A stretch of DNA of 64,000 bases from Parabacteroides hominis (GCF_014287585.1 NZ_JACOOJ010000009.1:94096-158095); one strand, 5' to 3'. Shown: positions 35,423-43,581, counted from the stretch's first letter. A program made the numbers and translations. The notes: a model not told the origin generated them from the letters alone.

Positions 35423-35845
35423 ATGGATGTAAAATTAGAACTTAAGAGATGGAAAGCCGATTTCGCCTTGGTGAGTACGAAAGAACAAAAGGCGGAGTAT
35501 GACAAGAGATTTAAAACCTTTCTTGCTTCGTTGTCTTCGGCAGAAAGGAAAGAGTTCGCGCAGGCGTATAGGGAAGGAGCAAAAGAGGCTATAGATGAAG
35601 CAAAAAAAATTTCAAAGATTATTGACCGTAAAAAAAAGATTGATAATGTACTTGGATTTGCTTCTATGTCATATATTGCGGAACATTATTTTGGCAAGTC
35701 GCGCCAATGGTTGTACCAGCGCATAAATGGCAATGCGGTAAATGGAAAGCCTGCTGATTTTACCCCGGATGAATTGAAGACGTTTTCAAATGCTTTATCC
35801 GATCTTGGGGAACAACTAAAGCGTGCCGCCGTTTCAATATTATAG
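35423..35845 (+). CDS. DUF5053-family protein
   Basis: The 140-aa protein has a helical first half (KEQKAEYDKRFKTFLASLSSA) and the conserved DUF5053 end: MSYIAEHYFGKSRQWLYQRINGN, then GKPADFTPDELKTFSNALSDLG. The end looks like a winged or helix-turn-helix DNA-binding unit. DUF5053 genes are common in Bacteroidales prophages and integrative elements; the function is not known. From 35846 to 36129 there is no gene; the stretch holds a C8 tract and the promoter of the next gene. Confidence 0.78.
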   Translation: MDVKLELKRWKADFALVSTKEQKAEYDKRFKTFLASLSSAERKEFAQAYREGAKEAIDEAKKISKIIDRKKKIDNVLGFASMSYIAEHYFGKSRQWLYQRINGNAVNGKPADFTPDELKTFSNALSDLGEQLKRAAVSIL

Positions 35846-36052
35846 ATTTGAAAAGGCTGTCATAAGATAGGGGCGGAATTTGCGGAAACGGTGTTTTGAT
35901 TTTATCCGGCTTCCGTAAACCGTGAATTTCCGTCTATGCGATCCTGTCCGTTTTAGGATTTGGATTTGTTGACAGTCCGTAGCAAGTATATTTCCTTGAA
36001 ATATCCAAACAATTTCTAATATATTTTGTTGTGTTGTAAAACATGAATTTTA

Positions 36053-36095
36053 CCCCCCCCTATTTGCATATATTAACAAAATGCTTTTACCTTTG
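36053..36095 (+). promoter_or_regulatory. Promoter with adjacent C8 tract, before the Ig-like lipoprotein gene
   Basis: Eight C at 36053-36060 lie 2 bases before TTTG (36063-36066), then 21 nt and TACCTTTG (36088-36095). A homopolymer beside a -33 box may vary in length. Confidence 0.55.
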
Positions 36096-36129
36096 CGGAT
36101 AATTACTAATCATTAAAAACGTTTTTAAA

Positions 36130-37668
36130 ATGAAGAAGTTCTTTTTTTTAATGCCGCTTATTTTAGTGGCATTATTTTCTTGTGAGAAAGAAGAGCCTGT
36201 AGTCACATCAATCGATTTAGACAAAAGTGAATTAGAACTAAAGGTCGGAGAAACATATGATTTCAAAGTATCGCATAACCCACCAGATGCTAAAGCTCCT
36301 ACGTATGAATGGAACGTTTCTCAATATTATCCTTTATGGGGTGGAGGACAAGGTGTAGATATTGCTCGCATTGACCAATTAGGGCATTTTGAGGCAACAG
36401 ATGTTGGAGAAACTTATGTAACAGTTATGACAACGGATATTATTGATCCAGTTACAGGAGAAAGATTTATCAGAAGATGCAAAGTCATAATAAAGCCTAT
36501 TGAGGCAGAGGGTCTAAAATTGGATAAAACTGAAATAACTATTGATCCTAAAAAGAAAGAAATACTGACTTGCACTATTTCTCCAGAAAATGCGACAAAT
36601 AAGTCACTTTATTGGAAAACAAGTAATTCTAATGTTGTAACAGTTTCCCCAAAGGGTGATAATTCTAATCAATGCGAATTAACGGCAACAGGAACTGGGG
36701 AGGCTGTCATAACAGTGGTTTTGAGTAATAATTCCCAATTAAGTGCGACATGTAAAGTTAAAGTTAATGCTGCAAAATTAGAAGGGCTGTCTTTAAGCGA
36801 AAAAGAGAAGACTGTTATTCAAGGGGAATCGTTTAAGTTAGCTCCTGTTTTTACTCCTGAATATGCAACGAATAAAAATGTAAAATGGTATTCGTCTGAT
36901 GCTAATATAGCAACGGTGGATAGTAATGGAAATGTAAAAACAGTACATTTTGGAGAGTGTGTTATCAAAGCAAAATCAGAAGATGGTGGATTTGAAGCCG
37001 AATGTAAAGTTGTAGTTAAACCTATTCCTCTTGATGGCATAAAATTCGAAGAGAACTATTATCCTGTTGAGATAGGCGGTAAAAAACAACTAAACCTTCA
37101 ATACTTTCCTGATAACGCAGGAAATAAAAGAGTAAAATGGTCATCATCCAATACTATTGTTGCAACGGTAGATGAAAATGGAATGGTAAAAGGTAATACA
37201 CGAGGAAATACCACAATTACAGCTATATCGGAAGATGGAAGTCATAAAGCTGAATGTCAGATTTATGTTGTGGATATAAATGAAATGATGCTTGTCTATT
37301 TCCCATCAGCGTCAGTATCCATAATAAATGGCTATTACACAGGTAATATATCGTGTGCTATAAGAAACAATAGCTCTCAAACTGTAAAACTTACAAGATT
37401 CTATGTGGTTGATACCGGCAATTACAATATAGTGACAGAGACTACCGATGCATCACTACTTGGAGAAGAGCTTAAACCCGGGGAAACTTGCGCTCTTAGG
37501 GGTAGATTCAATTCTGTATATGAACCAGCTTTTCGATGGGAAATTGAATATAATGGTCGTACATTTTCAACCTATAACAGATACGGAGATAGCGTAAGTT
37601 TAAAATCATCTAAATCGATAGAACCTAAAGGTAAATCATCGAATATGATCCAGCTTTATAAAGATTAA
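36130..37668 (+). CDS. Multi-domain Ig-like (BIG2) lipoprotein
   Basis: The 512-aa protein has a lipoprotein signal (LILVALFSC, Cys 19) and four BIG2 units. The typical pattern recurs: SIDLDKSELELKVGETYDF, then LKLDKTEITIDPKKKEI, LSLSEKEKTVIQGESFKL, IKFEENYYPVEIGGKKQL, each closing with a variant of ATVDENGMVKG and AISEDGSHKAECQIYV. The last 130 residues form a different beta domain. It is a surface or periplasmic lipoprotein carried by the prophage, AT-rich like other cargo here. A role in adhesion or in blocking other phages is possible; neither is shown. Confidence 0.85.
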   Translation: MKKFFFLMPLILVALFSCEKEEPVVTSIDLDKSELELKVGETYDFKVSHNPPDAKAPTYEWNVSQYYPLWGGGQGVDIARIDQLGHFEATDVGETYVTVMTTDIIDPVTGERFIRRCKVIIKPIEAEGLKLDKTEITIDPKKKEILTCTISPENATNKSLYWKTSNSNVVTVSPKGDNSNQCELTATGTGEAVITVVLSNNSQLSATCKVKVNAAKLEGLSLSEKEKTVIQGESFKLAPVFTPEYATNKNVKWYSSDANIATVDSNGNVKTVHFGECVIKAKSEDGGFEAECKVVVKPIPLDGIKFEENYYPVEIGGKKQLNLQYFPDNAGNKRVKWSSSNTIVATVDENGMVKGNTRGNTTITAISEDGSHKAECQIYVVDINEMMLVYFPSASVSIINGYYTGNISCAIRNNSSQTVKLTRFYVVDTGNYNIVTETTDASLLGEELKPGETCALRGRFNSVYEPAFRWEIEYNGRTFSTYNRYGDSVSLKSSKSIEPKGKSSNMIQLYKD

Positions 37669-37698
37669 GATTGATAGTGAATGATTTATTACTTTTGT

Positions 37699-37733
37699 CC
37701 CCGTTCCTCAGGAGCGGGGCTTTCCCCCCCCCC
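37699..37733 (+). terminator. Terminator followed by a C10 tract
   Basis: CCCCGTTCC (37699-37707) pairs with GGAGCGGGG (37711-37719) with one G-U. The usual T run is short (TTT) and followed by ten C (37724-37733). Confidence 0.65.
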
Positions 37734-37769
37734 TAACAGGTAAAAACGGCAAAGAAAAAGCGGTAAATA

Positions 37770-37800
37770 TTTGTTTTCTGCATGCAATGTATTACCTTTG
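37770..37800 (+). promoter_or_regulatory. Promoter of the YafQ-type toxin-antitoxin pair
   Basis: TTTG (37770-37773), 19 nt, TACCTTTG (37793-37800). It is 25 bases before the antitoxin ATG. Confidence 0.7.
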
Positions 37801-37825
37801 CGATACAATATAATACAAAAGTAAT

Positions 37826-38080
37826 ATGGAAGCAGTAGTAAGGAAACAAACTTCTTTTCGTTTGCGTGAGGACTTGTTGCAAATCTTACAGGAACAAGCC
37901 AAGAAAGCGAACAGGAGCCTTAATAATTTTGTAGAGAGCACCTTGATGGACGCTATGTACTCCGAGCCAAACGAGGAAACGATAGCGGCGATAAACGAGG
38001 CTCGTTCGGGCAAATTTGCCGGGACGATAGACGTGAGCAGTTTTGATGCCTTCATGAAATCATTGAACGAGATAGAATGA
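37826..38080 (+). CDS. RelB/DinJ-like antitoxin
   Basis: The 84-aa protein starts with a ribbon-helix-helix DNA-binding unit (RKQTSFRLREDLLQILQEQAKK, residues 6-27), then RSLNNFVESTLMDAM, and a tail that would wrap the toxin (GKFAGTIDVSSFDAFMKSL). The stop overlaps the toxin start (ATGA). It should bind and neutralise the toxin and repress the shared promoter. Confidence 0.85.
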   Translation: MEAVVRKQTSFRLREDLLQILQEQAKKANRSLNNFVESTLMDAMYSEPNEETIAAINEARSGKFAGTIDVSSFDAFMKSLNEIE

Positions 38081-38358
38081 AAACAATCCATTACAGTACG
38101 AAGGCAAAGAAAGACTTGAAGAAGTACCGCGGTAATATCAAGCTGATGGAAGCCTTATTTGATGTCTTGGACAAGCTAAAGAAAGGGGAATCCCTTCCAA
38201 GCAAGTACAAGCCCCATGAGCTGATAGGCAATTACAATAACTGCATGGAATGCCATGTAGGCAACGACTTTCTTCTGATTTGGATAGATGCGGTATCAGA
38301 CATAGTGGAAATTGTCAGGATCGGAAGCCATTCCGAGTTGTTCGGTAAAAAGAGGTAG
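38077..38358 (+). CDS. YafQ-family RelE/ParE-type toxin
   Basis: The 93-aa protein fits the YafQ group: IHYSTKAKKDLKKYRGNIKLM, YKPHELIGNYNNCMECHVGNDFLLIWI, and IVEIVRIGSHSELF. The His residues of PHEL and ECHV and the final GSHSELF match the catalytic set of this ribosome-dependent mRNA endonuclease family. Overlaps the antitoxin by 4 bases. In a prophage it may stabilise the lysogen or act against other phages. Confidence 0.88.
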   Translation: MKTIHYSTKAKKDLKKYRGNIKLMEALFDVLDKLKKGESLPSKYKPHELIGNYNNCMECHVGNDFLLIWIDAVSDIVEIVRIGSHSELFGKKR

Positions 38359-38370
38359 AAAAGCAAGAAG

Positions 38371-38397
38371 TCCTACACCTGCGAATACAGGATGTAG
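38371..38397 (+). terminator. Hairpin after the toxin gene
   Basis: CCTACA-CCTG pairs with CAGG-TGTAGG around a short loop. It has no T run, so termination would be weak. A TATATTTG promoter box of the next gene follows at 38426-38433. Confidence 0.5.
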
Positions 38398-38453
38398 GGG
38401 AGAAGGTGATTTGATAGGAAAATAGTATATTTGCATATCAAAATAAAATCTTC

Positions 38454-39248
38454 ATGGAAGAGAACAAACAAGAAATATTAAGGATTCATATAGAGAACTC
38501 ACAGCCTGTTGAAGTCGCAGACTTTACAAAGACGATGAATGCCTTTGGAGCTTTGTTTGCGTCTTTTGCCCAGAAAAACGGGAAATCCAAAGAAGAGGCG
38601 AATGCCAAATTGTACGTAAGTAAAATCATTGAAGGTAGTATTGATATCCACCTTGTTGAATTGGCTACTATGGGTATCATCCCTTTTGTGGAAAATTCGA
38701 ACTTGATTCTTGATTTTGCGAAACACATAAAAAGCATATACGATTATTATGTGAAGGGAGCTTCCTTTAAGCCGGAGTTAACGCCTGCTGATCTAAGAAA
38801 TGTGCATGACATGGTTTCGGTTCCAGCTAATGACAGAAATGGTGTTATGTCTGTTCAGGTCATACGTGGAAATGTTGACTCCATATTATATAGCGGGTGT
38901 ACATTTAACTATATTGAGGGGAATGGCATACAAAACAAATCAGATTATGAACAAAAAGAAATAAGGTCTGTTTCCGACAATGGGGATGTATACAAGAAGC
39001 AATTAATGGCCATTTACCAAGTAAGGAAAGGAGAGGGTGTAGGGAATAAGGCTATAATCGATGCTATATCAAGCAAGGCTTTAGCTCTTTTATTCGATTC
39101 AAAGGTCTTAGAGGATGAGATTTTGAGGTCTGATATTAATCCTATAAAAAGTGCATACTATGTTGATGTCATGATCTTAACGGCACAAGGAAGGCCTGCC
39201 GCGTATAAGGTCATGGCTTTGCATGATATCATCAGCTTAGATGAATAA
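38454..39248 (+). CDS. Unknown 264-aa prophage cargo protein
   Basis: I do not recognise this protein. The first 110 residues are helical with a central stretch LYVSKIIEGSIDIHLVELATMGIIPFV that may form one beta-strand pair or a short membrane-associated segment. The pattern around KIIEGSIDIHL recurs, as far as I recall, in uncharacterised mobile-element proteins. The C-terminal half is beta-rich and ends ALHDIISLDE. It stands alone with its own promoter box, between a toxin-antitoxin pair and the HEPN-SecB cassette, in a row of non-essential phage cargo. A defence role would fit the place, but not proven. Confidence 0.6.
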   Translation: MEENKQEILRIHIENSQPVEVADFTKTMNAFGALFASFAQKNGKSKEEANAKLYVSKIIEGSIDIHLVELATMGIIPFVENSNLILDFAKHIKSIYDYYVKGASFKPELTPADLRNVHDMVSVPANDRNGVMSVQVIRGNVDSILYSGCTFNYIEGNGIQNKSDYEQKEIRSVSDNGDVYKKQLMAIYQVRKGEGVGNKAIIDAISSKALALLFDSKVLEDEILRSDINPIKSAYYVDVMILTAQGRPAAYKVMALHDIISLDE

Positions 39249-39331
39249 GTGTTTTTATTTCCATATTTTACTAATATGGAAGCTCAAACAATCTAACATG
39301 CCATAAAACATATAGGTAAAGTGTTAAATTT

Positions 39332-39363
39332 TTTGCCTATTTGGAATGAAAGAGCGAATTTTG
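39332..39363 (+). promoter_or_regulatory. Probable promoter of the HEPN-SecB cassette
   Basis: TTTG (39332-39335), 20 nt, GAATTTTG (39356-39363), a near match to TAnnTTTG. It would start RNA about 65 bases before the HEPN ATG. Confidence 0.45.
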
Positions 39364-39436
39364 CACTGTGAAATATGAACAAAAGGCCCTCGTTTGGTAA
39401 CAAATCCCGTCAGAGGGTGTTATACATGCAGTAGAA

Positions 39437-39835
39437 ATGCCTAATATCAAATTAAAGTCAATTGAATATATGGAAGCGGCTCAAGAACTCATAAATAAGA
39501 GAATATACAATGCAAGTGTACATTGCTCTTATTATAGTAGATTGATGCAGATGAAATATATTTTAGCTCATTATTCTGCTAAACCTATTTGTTATGCCGT
39601 TCAAGATAAAATTGACTCATCTGGAAGTCATGAATTTATTTTAAATGAGATAAGAAATAGAGTAAGAGATAGTAAAAAAGCAAAGGAAATTGTCGATATT
39701 TTTAGACTCTTGAAGAGTAGAAGAGTTAAGGCTGATTATAGAGATGTTTTGTTTAGTTTAGACGATAGTTTAGATATAAAACAAAAATCAGAATCATTAG
39801 AAAGAAAATTAAAGGATCAATTTGGAGCAATATGA
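39437..39835 (+). CDS. HEPN-like protein, candidate toxin of a TAC-type cassette
   Basis: The 132-aa helical protein has the two marks of UPF0332-like HEPN domains: a first helix pair with AAQELINKRIYNASVHCSYYS (residues 14-34), where YY and preceding small residues match the family, and SRRVKADY (93-100), which matches the R..ADY block of the last helix. R22 and H29 form an Rx6H pair, the spacing used by HEPN ribonucleases, though it is in the first helix and not the usual late position, so catalytic use is uncertain. It overlaps the next gene by 4 bases (ATGA). AT-rich like the two following genes and unlike the packaging genes. In the order toxin-antitoxin-chaperone it would be the toxin. 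Confidence 0.7.
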   Translation: MPNIKLKSIEYMEAAQELINKRIYNASVHCSYYSRLMQMKYILAHYSAKPICYAVQDKIDSSGSHEFILNEIRNRVRDSKKAKEIVDIFRLLKSRRVKADYRDVLFSLDDSLDIKQKSESLERKLKDQFGAI

Positions 39836-40215
39836 GTGAAATAAAAGAACATGTTGAAAAATGGATAAATTTAATGATCTGTAAATATCCATGGATAAAA
39901 TTCGTATATGAAGTATCTGAGGACAATATAGATCATAATATCTGTGTGTACCCAAAGAATTTAATTGAAAGTAGTGAAGGTTACTGTAATGACGAAATAG
40001 ACTTTGTATTTGAGTTAGATAAATTATTCCCTAATAATGATGTTTTATTTAGCATAGAAGAGGAACTTTTCTCTTGTTCTGATAACGCAAAAGTTTATGA
40101 TATTAATAACAATGGTGTTATTGATATGAGTACCTCTGAAAACTTAAAGTATAAATCAAGTAAGGTATATAACAATAATGTTTCAGATTATTGTTCATAT
40201 GCTTTAGCTGCTTAA
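39832..40215 (+). CDS. Candidate antitoxin with an encoded ssrA-like YALAA C-terminus
   Basis: The 127-aa acidic protein is not of a family I know. The first 90 residues look like a small alpha/beta domain (WINLMICKYPWIKFVYEVSED, then FVFELDKLFPNNDVLFSIEEE). The tail (about 95-127) is polar and probably disordered, rich in Asn, Ser and Tyr, and ends in S-Y-A-L-A-A. The last five residues YALAA are the same as those of the tmRNA degradation tag that ClpXP recognises. An unstable protein between a HEPN gene and a SecB gene fits the antitoxin of a TAC system, whose C-terminal chaperone-addiction segment is degraded unless SecB covers it. It overlaps HEPN by 4 bases; the chaperone ATG is 11 bases past its stop. 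Confidence 0.65.
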   Translation: MSEIKEHVEKWINLMICKYPWIKFVYEVSEDNIDHNICVYPKNLIESSEGYCNDEIDFVFELDKLFPNNDVLFSIEEELFSCSDNAKVYDINNNGVIDMSTSENLKYKSSKVYNNNVSDYCSYALAA

Positions 40216-40226
40216 ATCAAACATGT

Positions 40227-40643
40227 ATGGGCGAAGTAAAAAAAGCAAAATTTTCTTTTGAGAAATATATAATAGAAGATGCTACTATCCATGTGTCAAA
40301 CAAGAAAATGGATAAGACAATAAATTTCAACTTTGAACCTAAAGGATTAATTGATAAGGATCAAAAAACCTTCGAGTTGACATTGGGAACATCTATTAAA
40401 GATAAAGCAGAATCATTTCTTATAGAAATATCAGCGGTCGCAACATTTAAATATGTAGAAGATGAAAATGGTGATATTCCAATGCCGTTCCTTTTGCATA
40501 ATGCTCCTGCTATTTTGTTCCCTTATATAAGAGCGTACATAGCAAATCTTTCCGCATTATCTGGAATACAAACAATATTGCTTCCAACTATAAATATGTC
40601 TGGGTTAGCAAAAGAATTGGAGCGGAATATTAAATATAAATAA
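40227..40643 (+). CDS. SecB-like chaperone
   Basis: The start is set at ATG 40227; the longer frame begins inside the gene before. The 138-aa protein has the SecB fold signature: beta-strands FELTLGTSIKDK and FLIEISAVATFKYV, then NAPAILFPYIRAYIANLSALSG (92-113) and ILLPTINMSGLAKEL (117 on). These match the CPNILFPYARECI and LAPVNFDAL blocks of E. coli SecB. Bacteroidetes do not need SecB as Proteobacteria do, and this copy is tied to two small genes in a prophage, as with the SecB-like partners of TAC toxin-antitoxin systems. It is the last gene of the cassette, closed by a terminator. Confidence 0.85.
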   Translation: MGEVKKAKFSFEKYIIEDATIHVSNKKMDKTINFNFEPKGLIDKDQKTFELTLGTSIKDKAESFLIEISAVATFKYVEDENGDIPMPFLLHNAPAILFPYIRAYIANLSALSGIQTILLPTINMSGLAKELERNIKYK

Positions 40644-40646
40644 CAG

Positions 40647-40673
40647 AAGCCGGAATAACCCCCGGCTTTTTTA
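40647..40673 (+). terminator. Terminator of the HEPN-SecB cassette
   Basis: AGCCGG (40648-40653) pairs with CCGGCT (40662-40667), then TTTTTT. Confidence 0.85.
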
Positions 40674-40750
40674 TTATCCTCTAATACCCTTATATCGCCT
40701 CGGTGGGGTTTGTTCCGGATCTTGTAAGCGTAGAACGGAAAAATATTTTT

Positions 40751-40791
40751 CCAACAAAATGTTGGTTATATCGAATTAATTTGTAATTTTG
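40751..40791 (+). promoter_or_regulatory. Promoter of the packaging genes with overlapping palindrome
   Basis: TTG (40762-40764), 19 nt, TAATTTTG (40784-40791). The palindrome CCAACA-AAA-TGTTGG (40751-40765) covers the -33 box, a fitting place for a repressor or activator site. Confidence 0.6.
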
Positions 40792-40821
40792 TGCAAACGG
40801 CTTAATTTAAAATGGATTATT

Positions 40822-40986
40822 ATGTTTTCACATCAGAGGCCGTTTATTACCCCAAAGAAACAGGTTGATGTTTTTTGCCCTATCCATGGTAACTGGATTG
40901 GACATTATGATTATGGCAGTGTTGGATCTTATTACTGCTGGTGTAAAAAGTGTAAAAAGGAAATCAAAATCGTAATGGGAAAATGA
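40822..40986 (+). CDS. Small zinc-ribbon protein (Com-like)
   Basis: The start is ATG 40822, 30 bases after the promoter box. The 54-aa protein has CPIHG near 18 and CWCKKC near 40, a four-Cys zinc ribbon. Such small proteins before terminase genes are sometimes called Com-like translation regulators. Its stop overlaps the TerS start (ATGA), so the two are coupled. Confidence 0.65.
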   Translation: MFSHQRPFITPKKQVDVFCPIHGNWIGHYDYGSVGSYYCWCKKCKKEIKIVMGK

Positions 40987-41471
40987 AACTGACAATCAAA
41001 CAGGAAAACTTTTGCAACTATTATATAGAATGTGGAAACGCTTCAGAGGCTTATCGCCGGGCTTTTTCTTGTGATAAAATGAAGGCTGAAACAGTGAATC
41101 GGAAAGCTGTCGAATTAATGAATCACGGCAAGATTGCGGCAAGGGTGAGAGAGCTTCAGGACGAAATGAGGGAGAAATCAGCCATCACCAAAGAGCGTAT
41201 ATTGAAGGAATTGAGCTGCATTGCTTTTGCCGATATCCGTGATTTTCTGTCACTTGAAGGAGGGGAGGTCATTTTCAAGGATTCCGGTGCTTGGACAGAA
41301 GACATGGCGCGTGCTGTTGAATCGGTCAAAAAGACCAAAGACGGCATAGAATTGAAGCTTAACGGGAAGAGCTGGAGCATCTCGCGCATTTGTAAGATGT
41401 TGGGCTATGACGAGCCCACCGTTGTAGACCTGCGCAGCTCGCTATTAAAAGTGGACACTGGCCTTGATTGA
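40983..41471 (+). CDS. Terminase small subunit
   Basis: The 162-aa protein is of the Terminase_2 type: KLTIKQENFCNYYIECGNASEAYRRAF (residues 2-28) is the helix-turn-helix that reads the phage packaging site, then NRKAVELMNHGKIAARVRELQ, and further IAFADIRDFLSLEGG. It forms a ring that delivers DNA to TerL. It starts within the zinc-ribbon stop and is 82 bases before TerL. The gap carries two copies of TTCT(A/G)TATTTAAGAT. Confidence 0.9.
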   Translation: MKLTIKQENFCNYYIECGNASEAYRRAFSCDKMKAETVNRKAVELMNHGKIAARVRELQDEMREKSAITKERILKELSCIAFADIRDFLSLEGGEVIFKDSGAWTEDMARAVESVKKTKDGIELKLNGKSWSISRICKMLGYDEPTVVDLRSSLLKVDTGLD

Positions 41472-41553
41472 TGTTCTGTATTTAAGATCTTATGTCTTCT
41501 GGTCAGAAAAAACACGGGGATTATACTTTTTATAGTATTCTATATTTAAGATA

Positions 41554-43581
41554 ATGGATAAAAAGGTCATAAGTTATAAGCGGTTCAATCCCAATTTTCA
41601 CCACCTCAGGTTGTCGCTGCGTGACGACGCCGTAAGGTTCATCTTCCTTTATGGCGGGTCTTCCTCTTCCAAGTCCTATTCCATAGCCCAGGCCATCATC
41701 CTTGAATGTATACAGGAGGGTTTTAACACGATGGTGTACAGGAAGACAGGGGCGACTATTTCCGACAGCATATACAAGACATTTTGGGAAGCCGTAAAAG
41801 GATTGAAGCTGGATGCTTTCTTTAAGCCGGTAGAGGGACAGATAAGGTGCTTCAACGGCTCATATATTACATTCAAGGGGCTGGATGACCCCGAAAAGAT
41901 AAAAGGGCTGGAAACTTACCAGTATGTGTTTTGCGAAGAGGTTTCCGAATTTGACGAAACGGATTTTAAGCAGATCAGGAAGCGTCTTAGAGGCCGTAAA
42001 GGCCAAAAGATCATTTCGGCTTTCAACCCCATCTCCGAAGACCACTGGGTCAAGAAGAACATCTTCGACAAAGAGAAGCTCTTGGAGGTGGATAACCACC
42101 TGGAAGGGAAGCTTAAGGACAACATCACCGGCAAGGTGCTTGGAAAAGAATATTCGGAAATCGCCCAGAAATGGACCAATTCTGCCAAGTTGATATTTAA
42201 TCCTCGAACACAAGAATACGATACACATAACCCCGACATGGTGATTATGAGGTCTACTTATCTTAACAATTTCTGGGTAGTAGGTTCTCCTGACGGGACC
42301 TATGGTTTTTATGATGCTCAAGTAATAGCAGATTTTGAAAAGGATAAGATAAATGATTATTCCTATTACCTGGTCTATGCATTGGGAGAATGGGGAACTA
42401 TTAAGACCGGCGGTGAATTTTTCAGAAACTTCGAGATAGGAAAACACGTTGGCCGTTATGAGTACAATGAAAATTATCCTATCCATATAACTATAGATAA
42501 CAATGTGCTCCCATATATATCAATTGGATTCTGGCAAATTATCACAGGCAATGTAAATAGCGCAAGACAGATCCATGAGATACCGGCAGAAGAGCCTTTT
42601 AATACGGTATCTAAGGCTTCTGAGGCGGCGGTAACTTTCCTTAACGATATCGGTCATAAGGATAAGATATTTCTTTATGGAGATGTATCTACAAAGAGCG
42701 GAAATACAATAGATGACGATAAGCTTTCTTTTTTTGACAAATTCAAGGCTGGCCTGGAAAAATCATTTGTGGTAGAAGAAAGAATGCCTAAAACAAATCC
42801 ATCTGTTGCCATGTCGGGAGAATTTATCAACGCTATTTATGCCGGAGTTGTAAAAAGCATAAATATAGGCATAGATGAGAGTTGCAAGGTTTCGATAAAC
42901 GACTACTCTCGTGTCAAGAAAGATGTGAATGGAGCTATCTTGAAACAAAGAATTAAAAATAAAGAGACAGGCCAAACATACGAACAATATGGCCATTTTA
43001 GTGATACGAAGCGATATTTCATAACAGAGGCCTTTAATAAAGAATACACGAAGTTTTCTCTTAGAAGGGGTAGAAACAAGATTCCTGATTCAGCAATGAA
43101 GTATTATGATAAATCAAAAGTAGACTTGTCTAAAGGTTATGGCATGGTTGAGATCAATCCTTCCATCAATTCAAAATTTGTATTTGTACGTGCCATGATT
43201 AAAGATGGCGATTGTTATGTAGTAAAAGCGATGTTATCCGATACCATTATGGGAGAGTCGGAAATATCTTCATTGATTGCTTCCGGGGATAGAGTCCAAG
43301 CCGAATGTGATCCTTCACTTGCTGCTTATGTTCGAAATTTGAGGATATATATTCAAGATGTTAGAGGCAGAAAACCTTTCCCCGACCCACAAAAAAGGAT
43401 TTCTGCTCATATGGATTATATATGTAATAACATATTCATTCCAAGTGATTATGATACGGACATCCTTTTTGAAGCGTTTATTGAAAACATCCTTGACTAC
43501 AAGGACAAGAATAATATAGAGGCTATAAATTCATTAGCGGCATTATCAGAAAGGGTTAAGAGAGGTTTATATGTGGCATAG
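41554..43581 (+). CDS. Terminase large subunit
   Basis: The ATPase-nuclease that cuts and pumps phage DNA. Walker A is GGSSSSKS (34-41), the PBSX/SPP1-type form, and Walker B is YVFCEEVSEFDE near 128, followed by the coupling motif ISAFNPISEDHW. The nuclease half starts near 310 (IHITIDNNVLPYISIG) and closes with DYKDKNNIEAINSLAALSERVKRG. The length, 675 aa, is more than the usual 430-550, owing to a longer linker and nuclease domain. The gene ends 17 bases before the first promoter-terminator element. Confidence 0.93.
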   Translation: MDKKVISYKRFNPNFHHLRLSLRDDAVRFIFLYGGSSSSKSYSIAQAIILECIQEGFNTMVYRKTGATISDSIYKTFWEAVKGLKLDAFFKPVEGQIRCFNGSYITFKGLDDPEKIKGLETYQYVFCEEVSEFDETDFKQIRKRLRGRKGQKIISAFNPISEDHWVKKNIFDKEKLLEVDNHLEGKLKDNITGKVLGKEYSEIAQKWTNSAKLIFNPRTQEYDTHNPDMVIMRSTYLNNFWVVGSPDGTYGFYDAQVIADFEKDKINDYSYYLVYALGEWGTIKTGGEFFRNFEIGKHVGRYEYNENYPIHITIDNNVLPYISIGFWQIITGNVNSARQIHEIPAEEPFNTVSKASEAAVTFLNDIGHKDKIFLYGDVSTKSGNTIDDDKLSFFDKFKAGLEKSFVVEERMPKTNPSVAMSGEFINAIYAGVVKSINIGIDESCKVSINDYSRVKKDVNGAILKQRIKNKETGQTYEQYGHFSDTKRYFITEAFNKEYTKFSLRRGRNKIPDSAMKYYDKSKVDLSKGYGMVEINPSINSKFVFVRAMIKDGDCYVVKAMLSDTIMGESEISSLIASGDRVQAECDPSLAAYVRNLRIYIQDVRGRKPFPDPQKRISAHMDYICNNIFIPSDYDTDILFEAFIENILDYKDKNNIEAINSLAALSERVKRGLYVA

